Notes: generated by a model from the sequence alone, not told the origin. DNA of 64,000 bases from Rana temporaria (GCF_905171775.1 NC_053497.1:104803157-104867156); one strand, 5' to 3'. Positions 1 to 12,531 are shown, counted from the first letter of the stretch. A program made the numbers and translations.

Positions 1-355
1 CCTTAAAGTAACATGGGGGCTACCTTTACACAGGCGTACAAGCTCAAAAGAAGAAAGGCACTGACACATCAGGACACAAGCTGGATGAAGTAGGGAAGAA
101 AAGGTGACAGATTGTTAGAAGATGGACAAGGAGACAATACAGTAAGAGTGCCCACATTTGAGACCAACACAAACGCTGGATTGTTACAGTCAAGATGTCT
201 ATTCGTCATCAGCATACACACTCTTTGACCAATGATCTCACAGAAAGAACTCTGTCAAGTGATATTGCTATCCTGATGTGGTGCAGCACTAGTGGAGTTT
301 GTTCTCTGCATACTCAGAGAAAAGCATTCAATTTCACACACAGACTGTTCTACAG
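1..355. other. CNTRL intron, no recognised element
   Basis: This lies left of the last visible centriolin exon, so it is probably intron of that minus-strand gene. I see no exon with splice sites and no clear repeat boundary. The open frames here look like chance. Confidence 0.4.
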
Positions 356-915
356 CAGCGGTCGCCAACCAGTGGTCTGGACCACTGATGGTCCACGAGA
401 AAATTATGGCAATCCCCAGAGGTTCTGTCACAAATCAACATTGTGGCGGATGTATACTCCCCGATGTTGTTTCCAGTGTTGTTGTCAATGTGTTGAAAGT
501 CAATACTGTCAGCAGGCATTGATACCCAATGCCTCCTCTGTAGTTCCGGCTCCTGTCAACTCAGAGGGAGGTGCCAGGAGTAGTGCAGAGAGCAGGAAGT
601 GAAGGAGGGGACTTTCCAATGGCAGTGCTGATCACAGACTGTGGAAAGGAGCACGGAACTCGAACACAAGGCTGGATAAGGAGGCGAGATCCATCCAGGA
701 GAATGTGTAAGGCAGCAGTGTGATGCAAAGTGCAGAGTGCTGGGTGGGGGGTGTTCAGAGAGACAGAGCACGGTGTTTAAAAAGCAGCTGTGTAATCCAG
801 GTGGAGGGGGAAGAGAGCCAAAGCAATGGGTTTATAAAGGCGTGCAAAATTCATGTTAGTGGTCCACGGGATTCGAAATTGTGAGTTTAATGGTCCGAAA
901 GGTTGACGATCACTG
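356..915. mobile_element. hAT-like non-autonomous element
   Basis: The ends are CAGCGGTCGCCAACC and GGTTGACGATCACTG, an imperfect terminal inverted repeat of the CAGNGGTCG...CACTG hAT type. The flanking 8-mers TTCTACAG (348-355) and ATCTACCG (916-923) match at 6 of 8 positions and fit the hAT target preference around TCTA. No transposase frame is visible. Confidence 0.6.
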
Positions 916-1734
916 ATCTACCGTACAGTTGCTTAAACTGCCATCTCATGAGCAACTTTAATATTACATAGTAACATTGATACAGACACAAGATACAAGA
1001 TTCATGAACTATTTAGACATGGCAGTCTAAATGTCATAACCACAGCTCAGCAAAATGCTTTCATGGGGAAATATTTTAAGACCCAACAACTGTGACCAAG
1101 CACAATCAAACTGCACTACTGACATTTCTTTGTGTCACCGGTAGGATAGCTCAGTCTGGTTGCCAGTCCATCGCAATGCCAAAATCCAACAAATATGCAG
1201 ACAGGATAAGTGTTATGTGCCCAGGTTGTGCCAGGTAAAGCAGAAGGGACAGGGAGTTGCACTTCTACTGCATATACATGCAGCCCTAAAAGTGAACATG
1301 TAGAATATGGACAAGGTTTTATTTTCAGCTAGCAGTAAATGAGCTTTAAAACAAGCCCTCACTGACCTCTGTAGCGGAAGGCAATCTGACAAAATTAATC
1401 CTCATAGCAGAGGCACTAAAGAGGTTCAAATTCTCGCATCGCTTAGCCAATCCCACTCCCCCACCAGACCATCTCCTTGGTGTTTACATTGGAAATTAGA
1501 ATGTAGAAAGGCTGCCAAGTCTCTGCTGGGAGGAGGCAGTTTTAGTGATGCATTTGGATTACAGAGCTGTATTATTCTTTAGCCATTTAGAATTAAAATA
1601 GTTTAAATGCTTTTTACTTGAATGCATTCCCTGCATCAAGATCAAAAAATGTTTCACCATTTGTCGTCGTCGTCCCCCTACCCGGCTGCATCTCTTCACT
1701 CTCCTGCTCTTATAGGATCCTCTGAGAGAACATC
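916..1734. other. Intron, nothing recognised
   Basis: Moderately AT-rich sequence without a clear exon, long repeat or splice-flanked open frame. Confidence 0.35.
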
Positions 1735-2217
1735 TACAGGGGTCATCAGCCGAAGGGTGCCAATGAGATGACAGCGTCAGCGAAGCTCCGCCCTGGCGTT
1801 TGATCTCTGTAGATACCGGTGATCCGACAATATGGTTCCGGCTATCGAGATGGTTCCTGTAAGGATTGCACAGGCGCAATCCTTGCCGACGGAAATCTCC
1901 GAACCTCGGCCGGCATCCAGGGCGACGTGGAATTTGAGGAAAGTGGCCAGTCGGCCTCACGTCCTTGCTTCGCTCGGATGGCTCGTTGTGCTCGCTTGGC
2001 CTCCTGGCTCTTTTTTTAACATCTTTCAATCCGCGGGGATGTTACGGAATGAGCCTGGATGCTGGCCAAGGTTCGGAGATTTCCATCAGCAAGGATTGCG
2101 CCTGCGCAGTCCTTACAGGAACCATCTCGATAGGGGAACCTTAACGACAAGTCACCGGCACCCTCCAGCTAACAAGCTGTGCAGATACCAGCACCTTCTG
2201 GCTGGTGATCCCTGTAA
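1735..2217. mobile_element. Palindromic foldback/MITE-like element
   Basis: The outer arms pair TACAGGGGTCATCAGCC with the complement of GGCTGGTGATCCCTGTA. Inner arms near 1846-1913 and 2062-2135 are also inverted copies of each other (TCGAGATGGTTCCTGTAAGG against its complement). It is GC-rich compared with its surroundings. Frames on both strands are mirror products of the palindrome, not genes. Confidence 0.6.
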
Positions 2218-4783
2218 ATGGGGGACAGTGAGATCCACAATATCGGGTGAATGAATAATACAATTAAGCTGAATGGATGGATGGTTTTAACTAAAGCCGT
2301 TTGTTACGTTTATCTTGTAAGTATGTAATTGTAAGCACTTTGAACCAAAAAATGGAGAGCACAAATTTTTGATGCGTTCGTTTTGTTTGTTACTTGCACG
2401 ACTGGAGTTGATTAAGCAGGTCCCTTTTAACCCGATGATACTGGCCGATTGTGATGCCTGAATATGGAGAAATGTAACCCTGATGTTTTCGTTAAGGTGC
2501 TTTTAGAGCTCCTGTAATGTAAGAGATCTATCTACTGTATACTGAAGGTAAAAATTTGGGCTGGCACATGGTGGAGGAAGAGGCAGCTGGTTCTTGGGAC
2601 ACACGGCACATATTTTGTTTTGAAGAGTGTCACAGTTTTTTACATTTGACACGTCTGGACTGTGGGACTGCACTCTATGCCTTTCGCTTATTAATTACAT
2701 GTACATTTTTTGTATGAGGATTGAATTGCATATTGTTTTTGGATTATATTTTTGTTTGTATTGCAGCCTTTATATTTGAACACATAGGTCACATGTGTTT
2801 TTACGCACAGTATTAATTTGGGATAGCGCTGCATTTTTAACTAGTGGCTATTAGCATTGCTGATCATTACAAATAGAGATTTCTTAAAGATTGGTGACAT
2901 TGCAGCAAGTCACTGCAATGCAATGTTCAGATAAGCAGGAACAAATCCCTTATCAGTGGTCATTTCTATTGAAAGATCGGTTCCACAAAAAAAAAAGATG
3001 TCTCACCAAGAAAATAGTCAACAAGATATCTACCTGTCCTAGATGCCACTTCCAGGCTGTTCTCCCCTGAATGGCTAACAGGAACATGTTGCACAAACAA
3101 AAAGGTATGTGCTATGTTTAATGAGCTAAGCTGGGACTAGTAGAATTTCAAACAATTTATACAAATTTCTTTAGGAAAAATTTGTACGAAAATTGTCATA
3201 ACATCTGAAAGTCTTTCAAAAGACTTTGCTTTTAACATTTAATTTTAGAATGAACGAACTTCACTAAAAGAAAAACACATACACTGTTAGACATGCGAAA
3301 AGCGGAGAAAATGTTTCCATCCTCCTCCTTCAAATGTTCTGGTCACTGTTGTCGAAAACGAATGGCGATTTGACCCCACTAATGATTATAATGAATGAAT
3401 GTTTTTACAACAAAAATGTTGAACGAAATCCTACCCAGCTTTAATGCTTATTACTGTCCCGAAGTGAAACCATATACAGCCTGATCTTTGGCCCAATTCA
3501 CACAAAAGTGTCAAGCACATGCTTCTCGTAAAGAGGGGTTTCTAAATGCTTTCTCCATTGCACATTATCTCTACTGTAGATATGAAATCATATAATTATA
3601 TTCTAATTTTATCTGTATCTGCAAATATCTCAAAGTATTTACAAAAATACATGCATGGCATGCAGAAAAAAAAATGCACCATGCATTACAAAATAAAAAG
3701 ATCATTGAACACATTTGGAATATGTAAAACTTGGTGGCTGGGATGCACAAAACCAACTTACTGAAAAATAAATAAAAAATTTGAATGTAATAGTGTTTCT
3801 TCAGCCAGTGGTAGAAACAGATTTGTCTCTGGTAACAGGTAGAAACCTTCTGTCACACTTGAACAGACAAACTACAGTTCTTCCATCTGTACAGTATGTA
3901 ATGGCAGGACAGTGTTCTCCACTTGTAACAATATTGTAAAAATAAGGGGAAGGTTTAATAGAATAGAGCAAAGTCTGAACCTCACAGTTATAGTGTCACT
4001 TGATATTTTAAATGGGGGAGGCAGAGCCACTACAACAGGCCTAGGGTACTATGAGTCTCAGCCATAACATCTGCCTTGTCCATGCTGTGTGACTGCCAGG
4101 ATTCCTATCCTTACAAAACACCAAATAGGACTAGAAATGGGGGGCAAAGTATCAAAATCAGCAAGGAGCAGTGGTCCATTCTGATAACTGTACAGTTGAG
4201 GCTGGGTAGGGAAAGCCCTTTAAACTTCACACAGACACAAGTCCAAACAAAATGGTTCGGCCTCAGGGACAGGATATTTTACATATGAAGTCTGCTTTAG
4301 ACTGCATATAGGGTTATGTGCATCCCAAAATGTAAATGTCAGTGCAAAAGTATCACACCAAGAGAATGCTACTTGCAGAGGAAATTGCTTTTTCTGCCTG
4401 AATAAAATCACATGAAATCCTGAGAAGACAGAAACAAAATGAGTAACATTTTCATTACTACACACTATACGATTTACCTGGTACATACTCTGAAATCTAG
4501 TGACTTTATGAAAAAAAAACACACATAACACAGTAAAGCCAAGAGTGGCTATTAAGGATTTTCAATGTGGCCAATAATACTCTATTAAAAAAAAAAAGAA
4601 AAAAGGGAAGGAAGGAGGGAAGCATACACTTTGCCCTGTGTTTTTTGAAAACCAGAACATTTGATGGTATCCACAGAGAAAACAGAATTCAGCCAATGCT
4701 GTGTCTCGTCCCAACTCCCTACAGTCAGAGAGCCATCCAATCAAAAGGCAACATCCCACAACCTTCAACAAACAGAACAGATA
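2218..4783. other. Intron, no recognised feature
   Basis: AT-rich unique-looking sequence with a few short homopolymer runs. No convincing exon on either strand. Confidence 0.35.
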
Positions 4784-5212
4784 TACAGGGTGATCCATAA
4801 ATGTGTCCAACTTATTATTCACTTATTACAAGGTCAATGACATTAACTGAGAGGATGCAAGTCCTATGACAAGATGGTCCAGTCGTGGACCTTTGGTAAA
4901 TTTCAACATATGCACCAGCATTAGCAACACATTTCTCTAGGGGGCGTTGAATGTTCTGCCTGGCCCTTTGCAAGATTTTGCTTGGGACTTTCCCATACTC
5001 CCCTCGAATTACCGCTTAGAAATTGGTTAAATTCTGAGGTTTCCTACACTTTCTCTTTAGGCTGTGATGTTCACACTGTTGCATGATTGATCCGACTTTG
5101 CCCTGCGATTTTTAATGTCTGACTTCCATGAATGGCATCTGAGTCTGGTATGAATTTTAAGAGAAACCTCCATGCCAAAAAAAGAATATACAATTAAAAG
5201 TGGGTTCTCCGT

Positions 5213-5680
5213 CATGGCTAGAAAAGTGGTGGCTAAGGTATGGATGAGAACAATTGCCCCGACCCTACAGGATTGGAAAAGGGAGGTGAACAACACCCTG
5301 CCATACAGAAAGTTTATATACACGCACTGGGGCAGGCCGCAGTTCTCCAGTGTATGGGATAGATGGCTAGAAGACGGAGAAACATGCACAACGTAACAAT
5401 CAGACGTGCATGAGCTATGGGTTACTGTTTGCGGCTGGAAGGGTGGGAATGTGGGAGGTGCAGGGCCCAGTGCCCCTTGGGCCAAGACAAGGGTATACGT
5501 GTAGTCGATGGAGTGTACTCATGCAGTAAGACTGGGAGGTAGTTCTGTGTAGACTGGAAAGAACATGTAGACATGCTTACACTGTATAACTGTACATGTA
5601 TGTTGTTTATACTGTCGTATATGTATGTATCTCATTTTTTGCATCTCAATAAACATTGAATTCTTGATTTAAAAAAAAAA
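5213..5680 (+). mobile_element. 5'-truncated non-LTR retrotransposon 3' end
   Basis: The sequence ends with an AATAAA signal (about 5649) and an A-run at 5670-5681. The 14-mer AGTGGGTTCTCCGT lies immediately left (5199-5212) and AGTGGGGTCTCCGT immediately right (5681-5694), one mismatch apart, as expected for a target-site duplication from target-primed reverse transcription. The 5' part reads as the C-terminal end of a LINE ORF2-like protein with several W residues (LQDWKREVNNTL, VWDRWLEDGE), stopping at 5396. Assignment to a specific LINE clade is not possible by eye. Confidence 0.6.
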
Positions 5681-5694
5681 AGTGGGGTCTCCGT

Positions 5695-6645
5695 GTGACG
5701 TCCCCCGGATGGCCACGCCCCATGGCTATAAGAAATGGCAGACACCGGACCTGACATAACAGCGAGAGGCAGCATCAGAGGAAGATGACACAGAGCTACG
5801 ACGGGGGACATTCTTCATTTTTAATAAAGGACTTTTCCGAAACCGTTCCTTGTTGTTTTGTAACACTACACTTTTTTGGGTTGAATAAGTAATTTACATG
5901 GGGGAGGGGATCCGATTCTGAGAGGCCCCCCTGCCCCAAAGTCCCCCCCATCCATCTCGCTCATTCTCCAACCCCCCCCCCCCATTCCCTGACCTGCAGG
6001 GCTGCATGCTAGGATAAGGGTCTGGTATGGTCTTGGGGGGGCCCCACGTTGTTTTTGTCTTTTAATTTTGGCGTGGGGTTCCCCCTCAAGATCCTCAGAG
6101 CACAAGTCGCATGCCACAAGTTGGATCAGTTGAGATGATGATCCGACTTGGATGCGACTTAGATTCAAATCAACGGGCTGAAATCTTGCCAAAGTAGTGC
6201 AGGGAGCATTTTCAAAGTTGGACCAGTTAAGATGGCTCTCATAGGGAACCATTAATTTTGAAATGTCATACAACTTGTGCTTGGAAGTCAGAGTGCATGT
6301 CGGACTAGTGTGAACCAGTTAAAGTGCCTCCAAAAAGGAAAAAGTCCAGCGGTGTTAAAGTAGAACTAAAGACAACTTTTTTTTTCCCATTTTGGAAGGT
6401 AGTAACCTGTCAGATTTATTTTCGCCAGCTTTGTCCCATTGCGGAGATTTCGCTTTATTTCCTGTCCCATAGCCAAACAGGAAGTGAGAGGAAAGCCCTG
6501 TAAATTAAGGGAATTCCTTGGGGACCCCCAGGTCACCAGAACTAATGTCCCCATTGGAACATTTCCCCTGTATTACTTTTCTGGGGTCAACCCAAAATGT
6601 TGTGATTTTTTTACTTTCACTTTCAATGTGCTGGTGAACGGTCCT
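5695..6645. repeat. Degraded repeat sequence inside the mariner-like element
   Basis: It contains poly-C and poly-T tracts, and a right part (about 6090-6320) resembling the TGTGAACC-ended MITE families found elsewhere in the window. No precise boundaries and no gene. Confidence 0.35.
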
Positions 6646-7835
6646 GCACATTGTCAGCATCCTCCCAGGCAGATAAAATGGGATGGACAAATTCCTTGAG
6701 AATGTTCAGGTACGTCTCAGCGTTCATTGTTGCCTGCAAAATGTACGGCCCGGCGTGTAGACCATTACAAATGCCACACCACATTCACCTTGATTGCAGT
6801 TTAATGGTCCAGTCTGGATGCTGTGTACTAGGAGCCCAGTAATGGCAGTTGTGCCAGTTTACAAAACCACTAACATGGACACGGCCTCGCCTAATACAAT
6901 AATTAGTTGCAACATGTAAAGTTCCGCCTTATTTGATGCCAGCATGGACTCCACTTAGACATCACAGTCCTCACATGACAGAATTTGGACAAAGTGTGGT
7001 TTGCATGGCTGGCAGTTAATTTCCTTTGTAAAACGCTACACTGACTCATGCGACATACCCAACTCCCGCTGGTACTGCAAAAGGAATTTCTTAGGGCTAT
7101 TCTGGAAGGCTGCAGCTTTTCTTTTCTCTGTGAAAGAGGTTTTTGGCAACCCGGAGCCCATCTGCTTATTTACTAAACCACTAGCCATCAAGTTGTTGCG
7201 CAGCCTCTTTATGGTTTTGTAATCTGCCTCATGTTTACCCTTCACTTTTCTTCACCATCTCTGCACGAGAACCGGGGATTGCCTCATCTCCATTTCTGCA
7301 GAAATTTTAGCACAATCATGCACTGCCAGCCTGCTGTACACCATTATTGACTTGCATTGGAAAGTGCTGCCACGCATAGTAGAAGGGGGGAAAAAAATAA
7401 TGAAAGTACTAAAAAAGGACATGAATGAGCGTGCCGTATAGGAAATACATTTCATACCTCACACAATTCCTTCAATTACTGCGGCAAAATAAAAAATCTG
7501 GATGTAAATATGGATCACCCTGTACTTTAGAAAGGATACATCTAAATGGAATTGCACAATTTTGGTACTGGTGTATGCATAGATTAAGCTTGGCAAGTCT
7601 ACATGAATCACAATCTAACATTTTAACTGAATTTGGCTTCTTGTAGATGCTATGCTACAAAGATTTGAAGCGAATAAAAAACAAAAAACAATCCATAGTA
7701 TATAATAGAAAAAACAGTCTGAATTTAAACTGCATTATTATTATTATTTTTTTAAGTTGATCAATTACTAGGATCATCATCACAGATCACATTAAATCCT
7801 GTATATATCATTTTGTTTACATTTTTTGTCTGAAT

Positions 7836-9177
7836 TTCTCCTCAGTAAGCTTGCCCCCATCATCCATGGGGGTTAGTCAGCCAGAACAGCTTACTGAGGA
7901 GGAACAGGAAGTGAGAAATTCAGACAACGAAAAAAAAACATTTAGAAGGGAAATCAAAGGAAAAGGCTAGTGAACCAACAATGCACTAGCTTAACCACTT
8001 TACAACCACTCATAGACAAAACACATCCTCGACTTTGTGTGGCGATATCTGAATGATGCCTGCAGCTACAGGCATCATTCAGATTTCACCGTCTTCAGCC
8101 GGCGATTCTGTGCACAATAAGAACGATCAAAGCAGCAGTTCTGCCGCTTGATCGTTCTTATAGGCAGCGGGAAGGGACGTTCCCCCCCCCTCCCATCGCC
8201 ATCCGGTGCTTCTCCGTGCCATCGGGGGACGGAGAGCGAATCGTCCGGCGCTGGTTGGGGAAGCATAGAGAGATGACTGTGACCAGATGGTCACCAGTCA
8301 TCTCTATGACTGTTGGAGGGCCGGCTGCGACGTTATGACGTCACGCCCGGTACCCGAAAGTAAACAAAGCCGCAATCGCGGCTGTCGGTGTGAGATTGGT
8401 GAATGATTTTGCACCGATTTCATGCTTGTAAGCCTGTAGGAGAGATGTGGGGTCAATAATTATTGACCCCACATCGCTCCATAAAGAGGACCTGTCACAC
8501 TGATTCCTATTACAAGGGATGTTGACATTCCTTGTAATAGGAATAAAAGTGATCAAAAAAATAAAAAAATTAAGTAAAATTATTATTTTTTTTTGTTTAA
8601 AACGCCCCTATCCCGGTAGCTCGCGCGCAGAAGCGAACACGCATGCAAGTCCCGCCCACATATGTAAACGCCGTTCAAATCCCACACATGAGGTATCGTC
8701 GCATGCGTTAGAGCGTGTGCAACAATTCTAGCACTAGATCTTCTCTGTAACTCGAAAATAGTAACCTGTAAAAAAAGTGGCGCCATTCAATGAGTGTGCG
8801 CAAATTTTAAAGCGTGACATATTATGCATCTATTTACTCGGCATAACATCATCTTTCACATTATACAAAAAAAATGGGATAACTTTACTGTTTTGTTATT
8901 TTTTAATTCATGAAACCGTTTATTATTACCAAAAAAAGGTGTTTGAAAAATTATTGCGCAAATACCGTGCGAGAAAAAAAAAGTTGCAATGACCGCCATT
9001 TTATTCCCTAGGATGTCTGCTAAAAAAAATATATATAAATGTTTGGGGGTTCTGATCAATTTTCTAGCAAAAAAAAATGTTGATTTTTACATGAAGGAGA
9101 GAAGTGCCAAAATAGGCCCGGTTGTAAAGTGGTTAAAGGAGCCTATTTAGAAAATACAAACAAACCTTTAAACCCCT
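7836..9177. mobile_element. TTAA-type palindromic MITE, interrupted
   Basis: Same family as the intact copy at 34350-34680: CTCAGTAAGCTTGCCCCCAT pairs with the inverted stretch ending AGCTTACTGAGGAGGAACAG, and the right end is CCTTTAAACCCC followed by TTAA (9178-9181). The left terminus is lost. It is split at 7991 by the element at 7995-9132. Confidence 0.6.
7995..9132. mobile_element. TTAA-flanked inverted-repeat element (piggyBac-like)
   Basis: The termini CCACTTTACAACC and GGTTGTAAAGTGG are perfect inverses and are flanked by TTAA (7991-7994 and 9133-9136). No transposase frame, so it is non-autonomous. The interior shares long stretches with 19071-19789, 29568-30061 and 49627-50660. TTAA duplication is typical of piggyBac-type transposition, although other TTAA-targeting families exist. 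Confidence 0.7.
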
Positions 9178-9222
9178 TTAATGAAAAAGCAAAAGAGGTC
9201 AATATGGGTCACTGTAATTTAC

Positions 9223-9416
9223 CAGCTCATTCTTGGTCTCCATCTCTTGCTCCAACTCTTTGCAGCCCTTCTTGTGTTGTTGAGCCTCCTGCTTTAGGGA
9301 CTTGTTAAGTTCATCCTGGTGGTGGAGCTCATCAAGCACATTAGCCTTCTGGCCCTGCAGTTCTTCAACCTCCTTCATCTTTTTCTCCAGGTCTCTCTCC
9401 AATTTCTCTACTTCTT
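9223..9416 (-). CDS. CNTRL: Centriolin, exon encoding start of coiled coil (partial gene)
   Basis: Leftmost centriolin exon in the window. It follows acceptor TGCTTACAG, completes a G|AA codon and gives 64 codons ending in CTG before donor GTAAAT. The product runs from EEVEKLERDLEKKMKEVEEL to METKNEL: highly charged, with heptad-like hydrophobics, matching the human centriolin segment just after the leucine-rich repeats (LERDLEKKM, NKSLKEEA, TKNEL). The coiled coils that follow in the full protein of more than 2,000 residues serve centrosome, midbody and subdistal-appendage roles. The next exon must lie left of position 1, so the downstream intron exceeds 9.2 kb. Phase agrees exactly with the exon at 10920-11100. 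Confidence 0.93.
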
Positions 9417-9539
9417 CTGTAAGCAGAACATCTCTTGATTACTAGTTTTCACAATTTAGCCAGCAAGCCATGTGAAAACAAACAGTTTGACAGCTATAGG
9501 TCCAAGTGACAAAGCCAGTTATCCTCTCATAGAAACAAT

Positions 9540-10230
9540 GGGCCAGATTCACGTAGAATCGCGGCGGCGTAACGTATCCTAGATACGTTACACCGCCGCA
9601 ATTTTTCATCGCAAGTGCCCGATTCACCAAGCACTTGCGATGAATACTACGCCGGCGGCCTCCGGCGCAAGGCGGGCCAATTTAAATGGGCGTGTGCCAT
9701 TTAAATTAGGCACGCTCCCTCGCCGGACCTACTGCGCAGGCTCCGTTTCTTAACTCCCGCCTTGCTTTGAGCGCCGTGACATAATTTTTTCGAAAAGGCG
9801 ACGCGCGTAGCGTACTTCCGTATTCCCGGACGGCTTACGCAAACGATGTTAAATTTTGAATTTCGACGCGGGAACGACTGCCATACTTTAGACAGCAATA
9901 CGCTTGCTGACTAAAGTTAGGGCACCAAAAAAAACGACTAACTTTGCGACGGGAAACTAGACTAGCGGCGACGTAGCAAACGCGAAAATCTGTCGTGGAT
10001 CCGCCGTAACTCCTAATTTGCATACCCGACGCTGGTTTACGAAGCAAACTCCCCCCAGCGGCGGCCGCGGTATTGCATCCTAAGATCCGACAGTGTAAAA
10101 CAATTACACCTGTCGGATCTTAGGGATATCTATGCGTAACTGATTCTATGAATCAGTCGCATAGATAGAAACAGGGATACGACGGCGTATCAGGAGAAAC
10201 GCAGTCGTATCTCATTTGTGAATCTGGCCC
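9540..10230. mobile_element. Palindromic CpG-rich MITE (GGGCCAGATTCAC family), copy 1
   Basis: The ends are GGGCCAGATTCAC and its inverse GTGAATCTGGCCC, flanked by AAT on both sides (9537-9539, 10231-10233), a 3-bp duplication. Subterminal sequence is rich in TACGCCG/CGGCGTA. No coding capacity; frames inside are mirror artefacts. Confidence 0.7.
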
Positions 10231-10342
10231 AATATCTTTGGTGTTTGAAATGCAGCAGTTTGGTCACCAATATAGCAGTTCTTTTCATCAGTGGAAAAAA
10301 AAGGAAGAGAATATACTTTACTAAATAAAATGCATTAGTTAA

Positions 10343-10812
10343 AGTGATTGTAAAAAGTCTTCTTTTTTATTTTTTAGGTAAAAGCAAACAAACATGTCAT
10401 GCTTACCTGCCCTGTGCAGTGAATTTGCACAGAGCAGCCCGGATCCTCCTCTTCTCGGATCCCTCTTCGGCACCCCTGGACCCACCCTCCTGTGGAGTGC
10501 CCCCACAGCAAACAGCTTGCTATGGGGGCACCCAAGCCGAGTCACAGCTCCCGGTGTCCATTCAGACACAGTGCAGCGGCCCATCCCGGCCCCTTGTCCC
10601 CTTTCTCTTTCCATTGGCTGACTGACTTTGGTGCCATGCTGCTGTCTCAGCCAATGAAGAGGGGAGTGCCGGGCAGCCGAGACATTCCTACAACATTGCT
10701 GGATCTAGAGAGGGCTCAGGTAAGTATTAGGGGGGCTGCTGTACACAGAAGATTTTTTATCTTCATGCATAGAATGCATGAAGATAACAAACATTCTGCC
10801 TTTGCACTCACT
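10343..10812. mobile_element. TTAA-flanked MITE
   Basis: Bounded by TTAA (10339-10342 and 10813-10816), with loosely inverted ends AGTGATTGTAAAAAG and CTTTGCACTCACT. The interior is GC-rich with no gene; overlapping frames on both strands are incidental. Confidence 0.5.
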
Positions 10813-10919
10813 TTAATGCAGTTGACAAAAACATTAAAATCATTTGTGTTCAACAGCAGATAAATGTCACCAGAAGTTAAAAACAATTATATATTTAAAT
10901 GAAAAATTGTAACTTTTAC

Positions 10920-11100
10920 CCATATTAAAGCGCTCATGTGCTTCTTGTCTCTCCTGGTTTGTGACTAGCTGACCATCCAGGACATTCAGGGAGCGCAGAT
11001 GGAAAATTATGTAGAGGCGATAATGGGGAAGATCAGCAATCGGATTATCCGCCAAGAAGAGCGATGTTAAATCTTTTAAGGTCTTCAAGCGAGAGACGTC
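10920..11100 (-). CDS. CNTRL: Centriolin, exon with last LRR and capping region
   Basis: Begins after acceptor TACAGTTTCAG with GAC and ends ATG G before donor GTAAAAG: 60 codons plus one base, phase 1. The product DVSRLKTLKDLTSLFLADNP followed by IADLPHYRLYIIFHLRSLNV aligns with human centriolin, where DISKL..LPHY..FHLRSLE..EGQPVT..RQEAFERF is the final leucine-rich repeat and its C-terminal cap. The repeat signature LTSLFLADNPI is intact. The terminal G joins AA of the next exon to restore E, keeping frame. Confidence 0.95.
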
Positions 11101-11383
11101 CTGAAACTGTAGAAATACCACAATTCATATTGCATGGGAGCATTCAGGAACACAAATCATGGGAGGCCAAAATATTGGCCACAGAAGTCTAACCTATCAA
11201 TGAAGGAAGAACAATTTTGGGTGTCCCTGTTAACCAATCAATTTCTTCCACTGGTTCTCCCATAACATGTTGAAGGAATAAAATTTCTACAATGGATAAC
11301 TAAATCCCTGAGAGACAATTTGATAAATAAAGCAAATTCTGTTCTGGCAATCGTATTCATGCATTATAATCAGTTTTACTTAC

Positions 11384-11525
11384 TGAAAATATTTTATTCT
11401 GCTTTAGATTCAGGGTGCTAAGTGCTTTCATCTTCTTTCCAAACCAGACAGGTATGTGTTCAATCTCATTCCCAGCCAGGGTCAGCTTCTGCAGGCCGTG
11501 CATGTGCTCCAATCCTTCAATTTTA
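11384..11525 (-). CDS. CNTRL: Centriolin, LRR exon
   Basis: Starts after acceptor TTCTTGTTCAG with one base (T) that completes AG|T serine from the previous exon, then 47 codons to TTT TCA before donor GTAAGT. It encodes two leucine-rich repeats, with LQKLTLAGNEIEHIPVWFGK and LSTLNLKQNKI. The segment LAGNEIEHIPVW is identical to human centriolin as I know it. The following intron is only 283 bp, the shortest in the gene here. Confidence 0.96.
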
Positions 11526-12416
11526 CTGAACAAGAAATCAGACATGAAGTCCCCTCAACAAATACACAATCCAAACTAAAGATCAAAAACAATGGTGGAT
11601 TTTTTACCATAAATGGGCCACTATTGCTGAAGATAAGTGGTTATAATGTACATGGGAATGTAGGCTATACAAGGTTATTAAAATAATAAATAAAAGACCA
11701 AACCAAGACCATCAAAGATGGTGATAAATTGGCCGCGGCACCTTTATTGGTATAATTTATAATACAAACATTAAATATATTTAAATAATTATCTTTATTA
11801 AAATATCAATAAATAAATGTTTAATTTCAAATATATTTTCCAAATCTTTCAAAAATTCTGACTCAGTCATAAGACTCAAGTGATTGCCATAAATAAAATG
11901 TCAACCAAGTCCCCCCTTGATTCAAGGGTGACAGACCACATAAAAGGTGCAGCGACAAGGGTGGGGGGGATGGGGAGCTCTTAACCTGATAAGGTAAAAA
12001 ATGTTGTGCCCTGACCCTCACACCTGTGGGCTTTATAAACCCCCTCTACCTCACGTGTATGAGTCATCAGTACACGTGTTTTTCCCGCCTGAACTCACAC
12101 GTCCTTCCCGCTCAAAAACACGTGCAAATCCCGCCTAAATCCTGTTTTTCTACCTCACAAAAATGTGTTCACTGACTCCCAGTTTTTTTTTTTTTTTTAA
12201 ACTCTATAACCCAAATTTCTTTTTTTTTTTTAATTCAATATTGTGATAGCCACAATCCCATGTAGTGGGCACTGATGATGCCCCCTTTTCCAGTATAGGC
12301 AACAGAGCTGCAGTGAGTGAAAAATCTGTCTCCTGGTAAGAATTAGCCTGCAAAAGCAAACTGTAGATTTTGGTTTAACATGATCATAATGTAAGGTGAC
12401 CTAAATATACCCAATT
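11526..12416. other. Intron, AT-rich, no recognised element boundaries
   Basis: Contains AT-rich stretches near 11750-11880 and poly-T runs near 12180-12230. The segment 12060-12160 has repeated ACACGT-containing motifs. Probably old repeat debris; no exon found. Confidence 0.35.
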
Positions 12417-12531
12417 TGGGGCAGATCCACAAAAGAATTACGCCGGCGTATCTATTGATACGCCGCATAATTTTAAATTTCCCGCGTCGTATCTTTGTTT
12501 TGTATCTACAAAACAAGATACCAGGGCTGTG

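Larger units (their letters stand above)
4786..7522 (-). mobile_element. Decayed Tc1/mariner-superfamily element
   Basis: The ends are CAGGGTGATCCATA (left) and its complement TATGGATCACCCTG (right), each flanked by TA, the target duplication of the Tc1/mariner superfamily. The interior has a degenerate minus-strand transposase: a helix-turn-helix-like stretch (SPKKFLLQYQRELGMS) near 7150-7060, and a catalytic-core stretch with MWCGICNGLHAGPY and MNAETYLNILKEFVHPIL near 6820-6660. Stops and shifts break the frame. A LINE fragment and at least one degraded MITE have inserted into it. Confidence 0.65.

Noticed and set aside
1559..2254. Frames of 140-156 codons on both strands
   Set aside because: Generated by a palindromic element; no start, splice or domain support.
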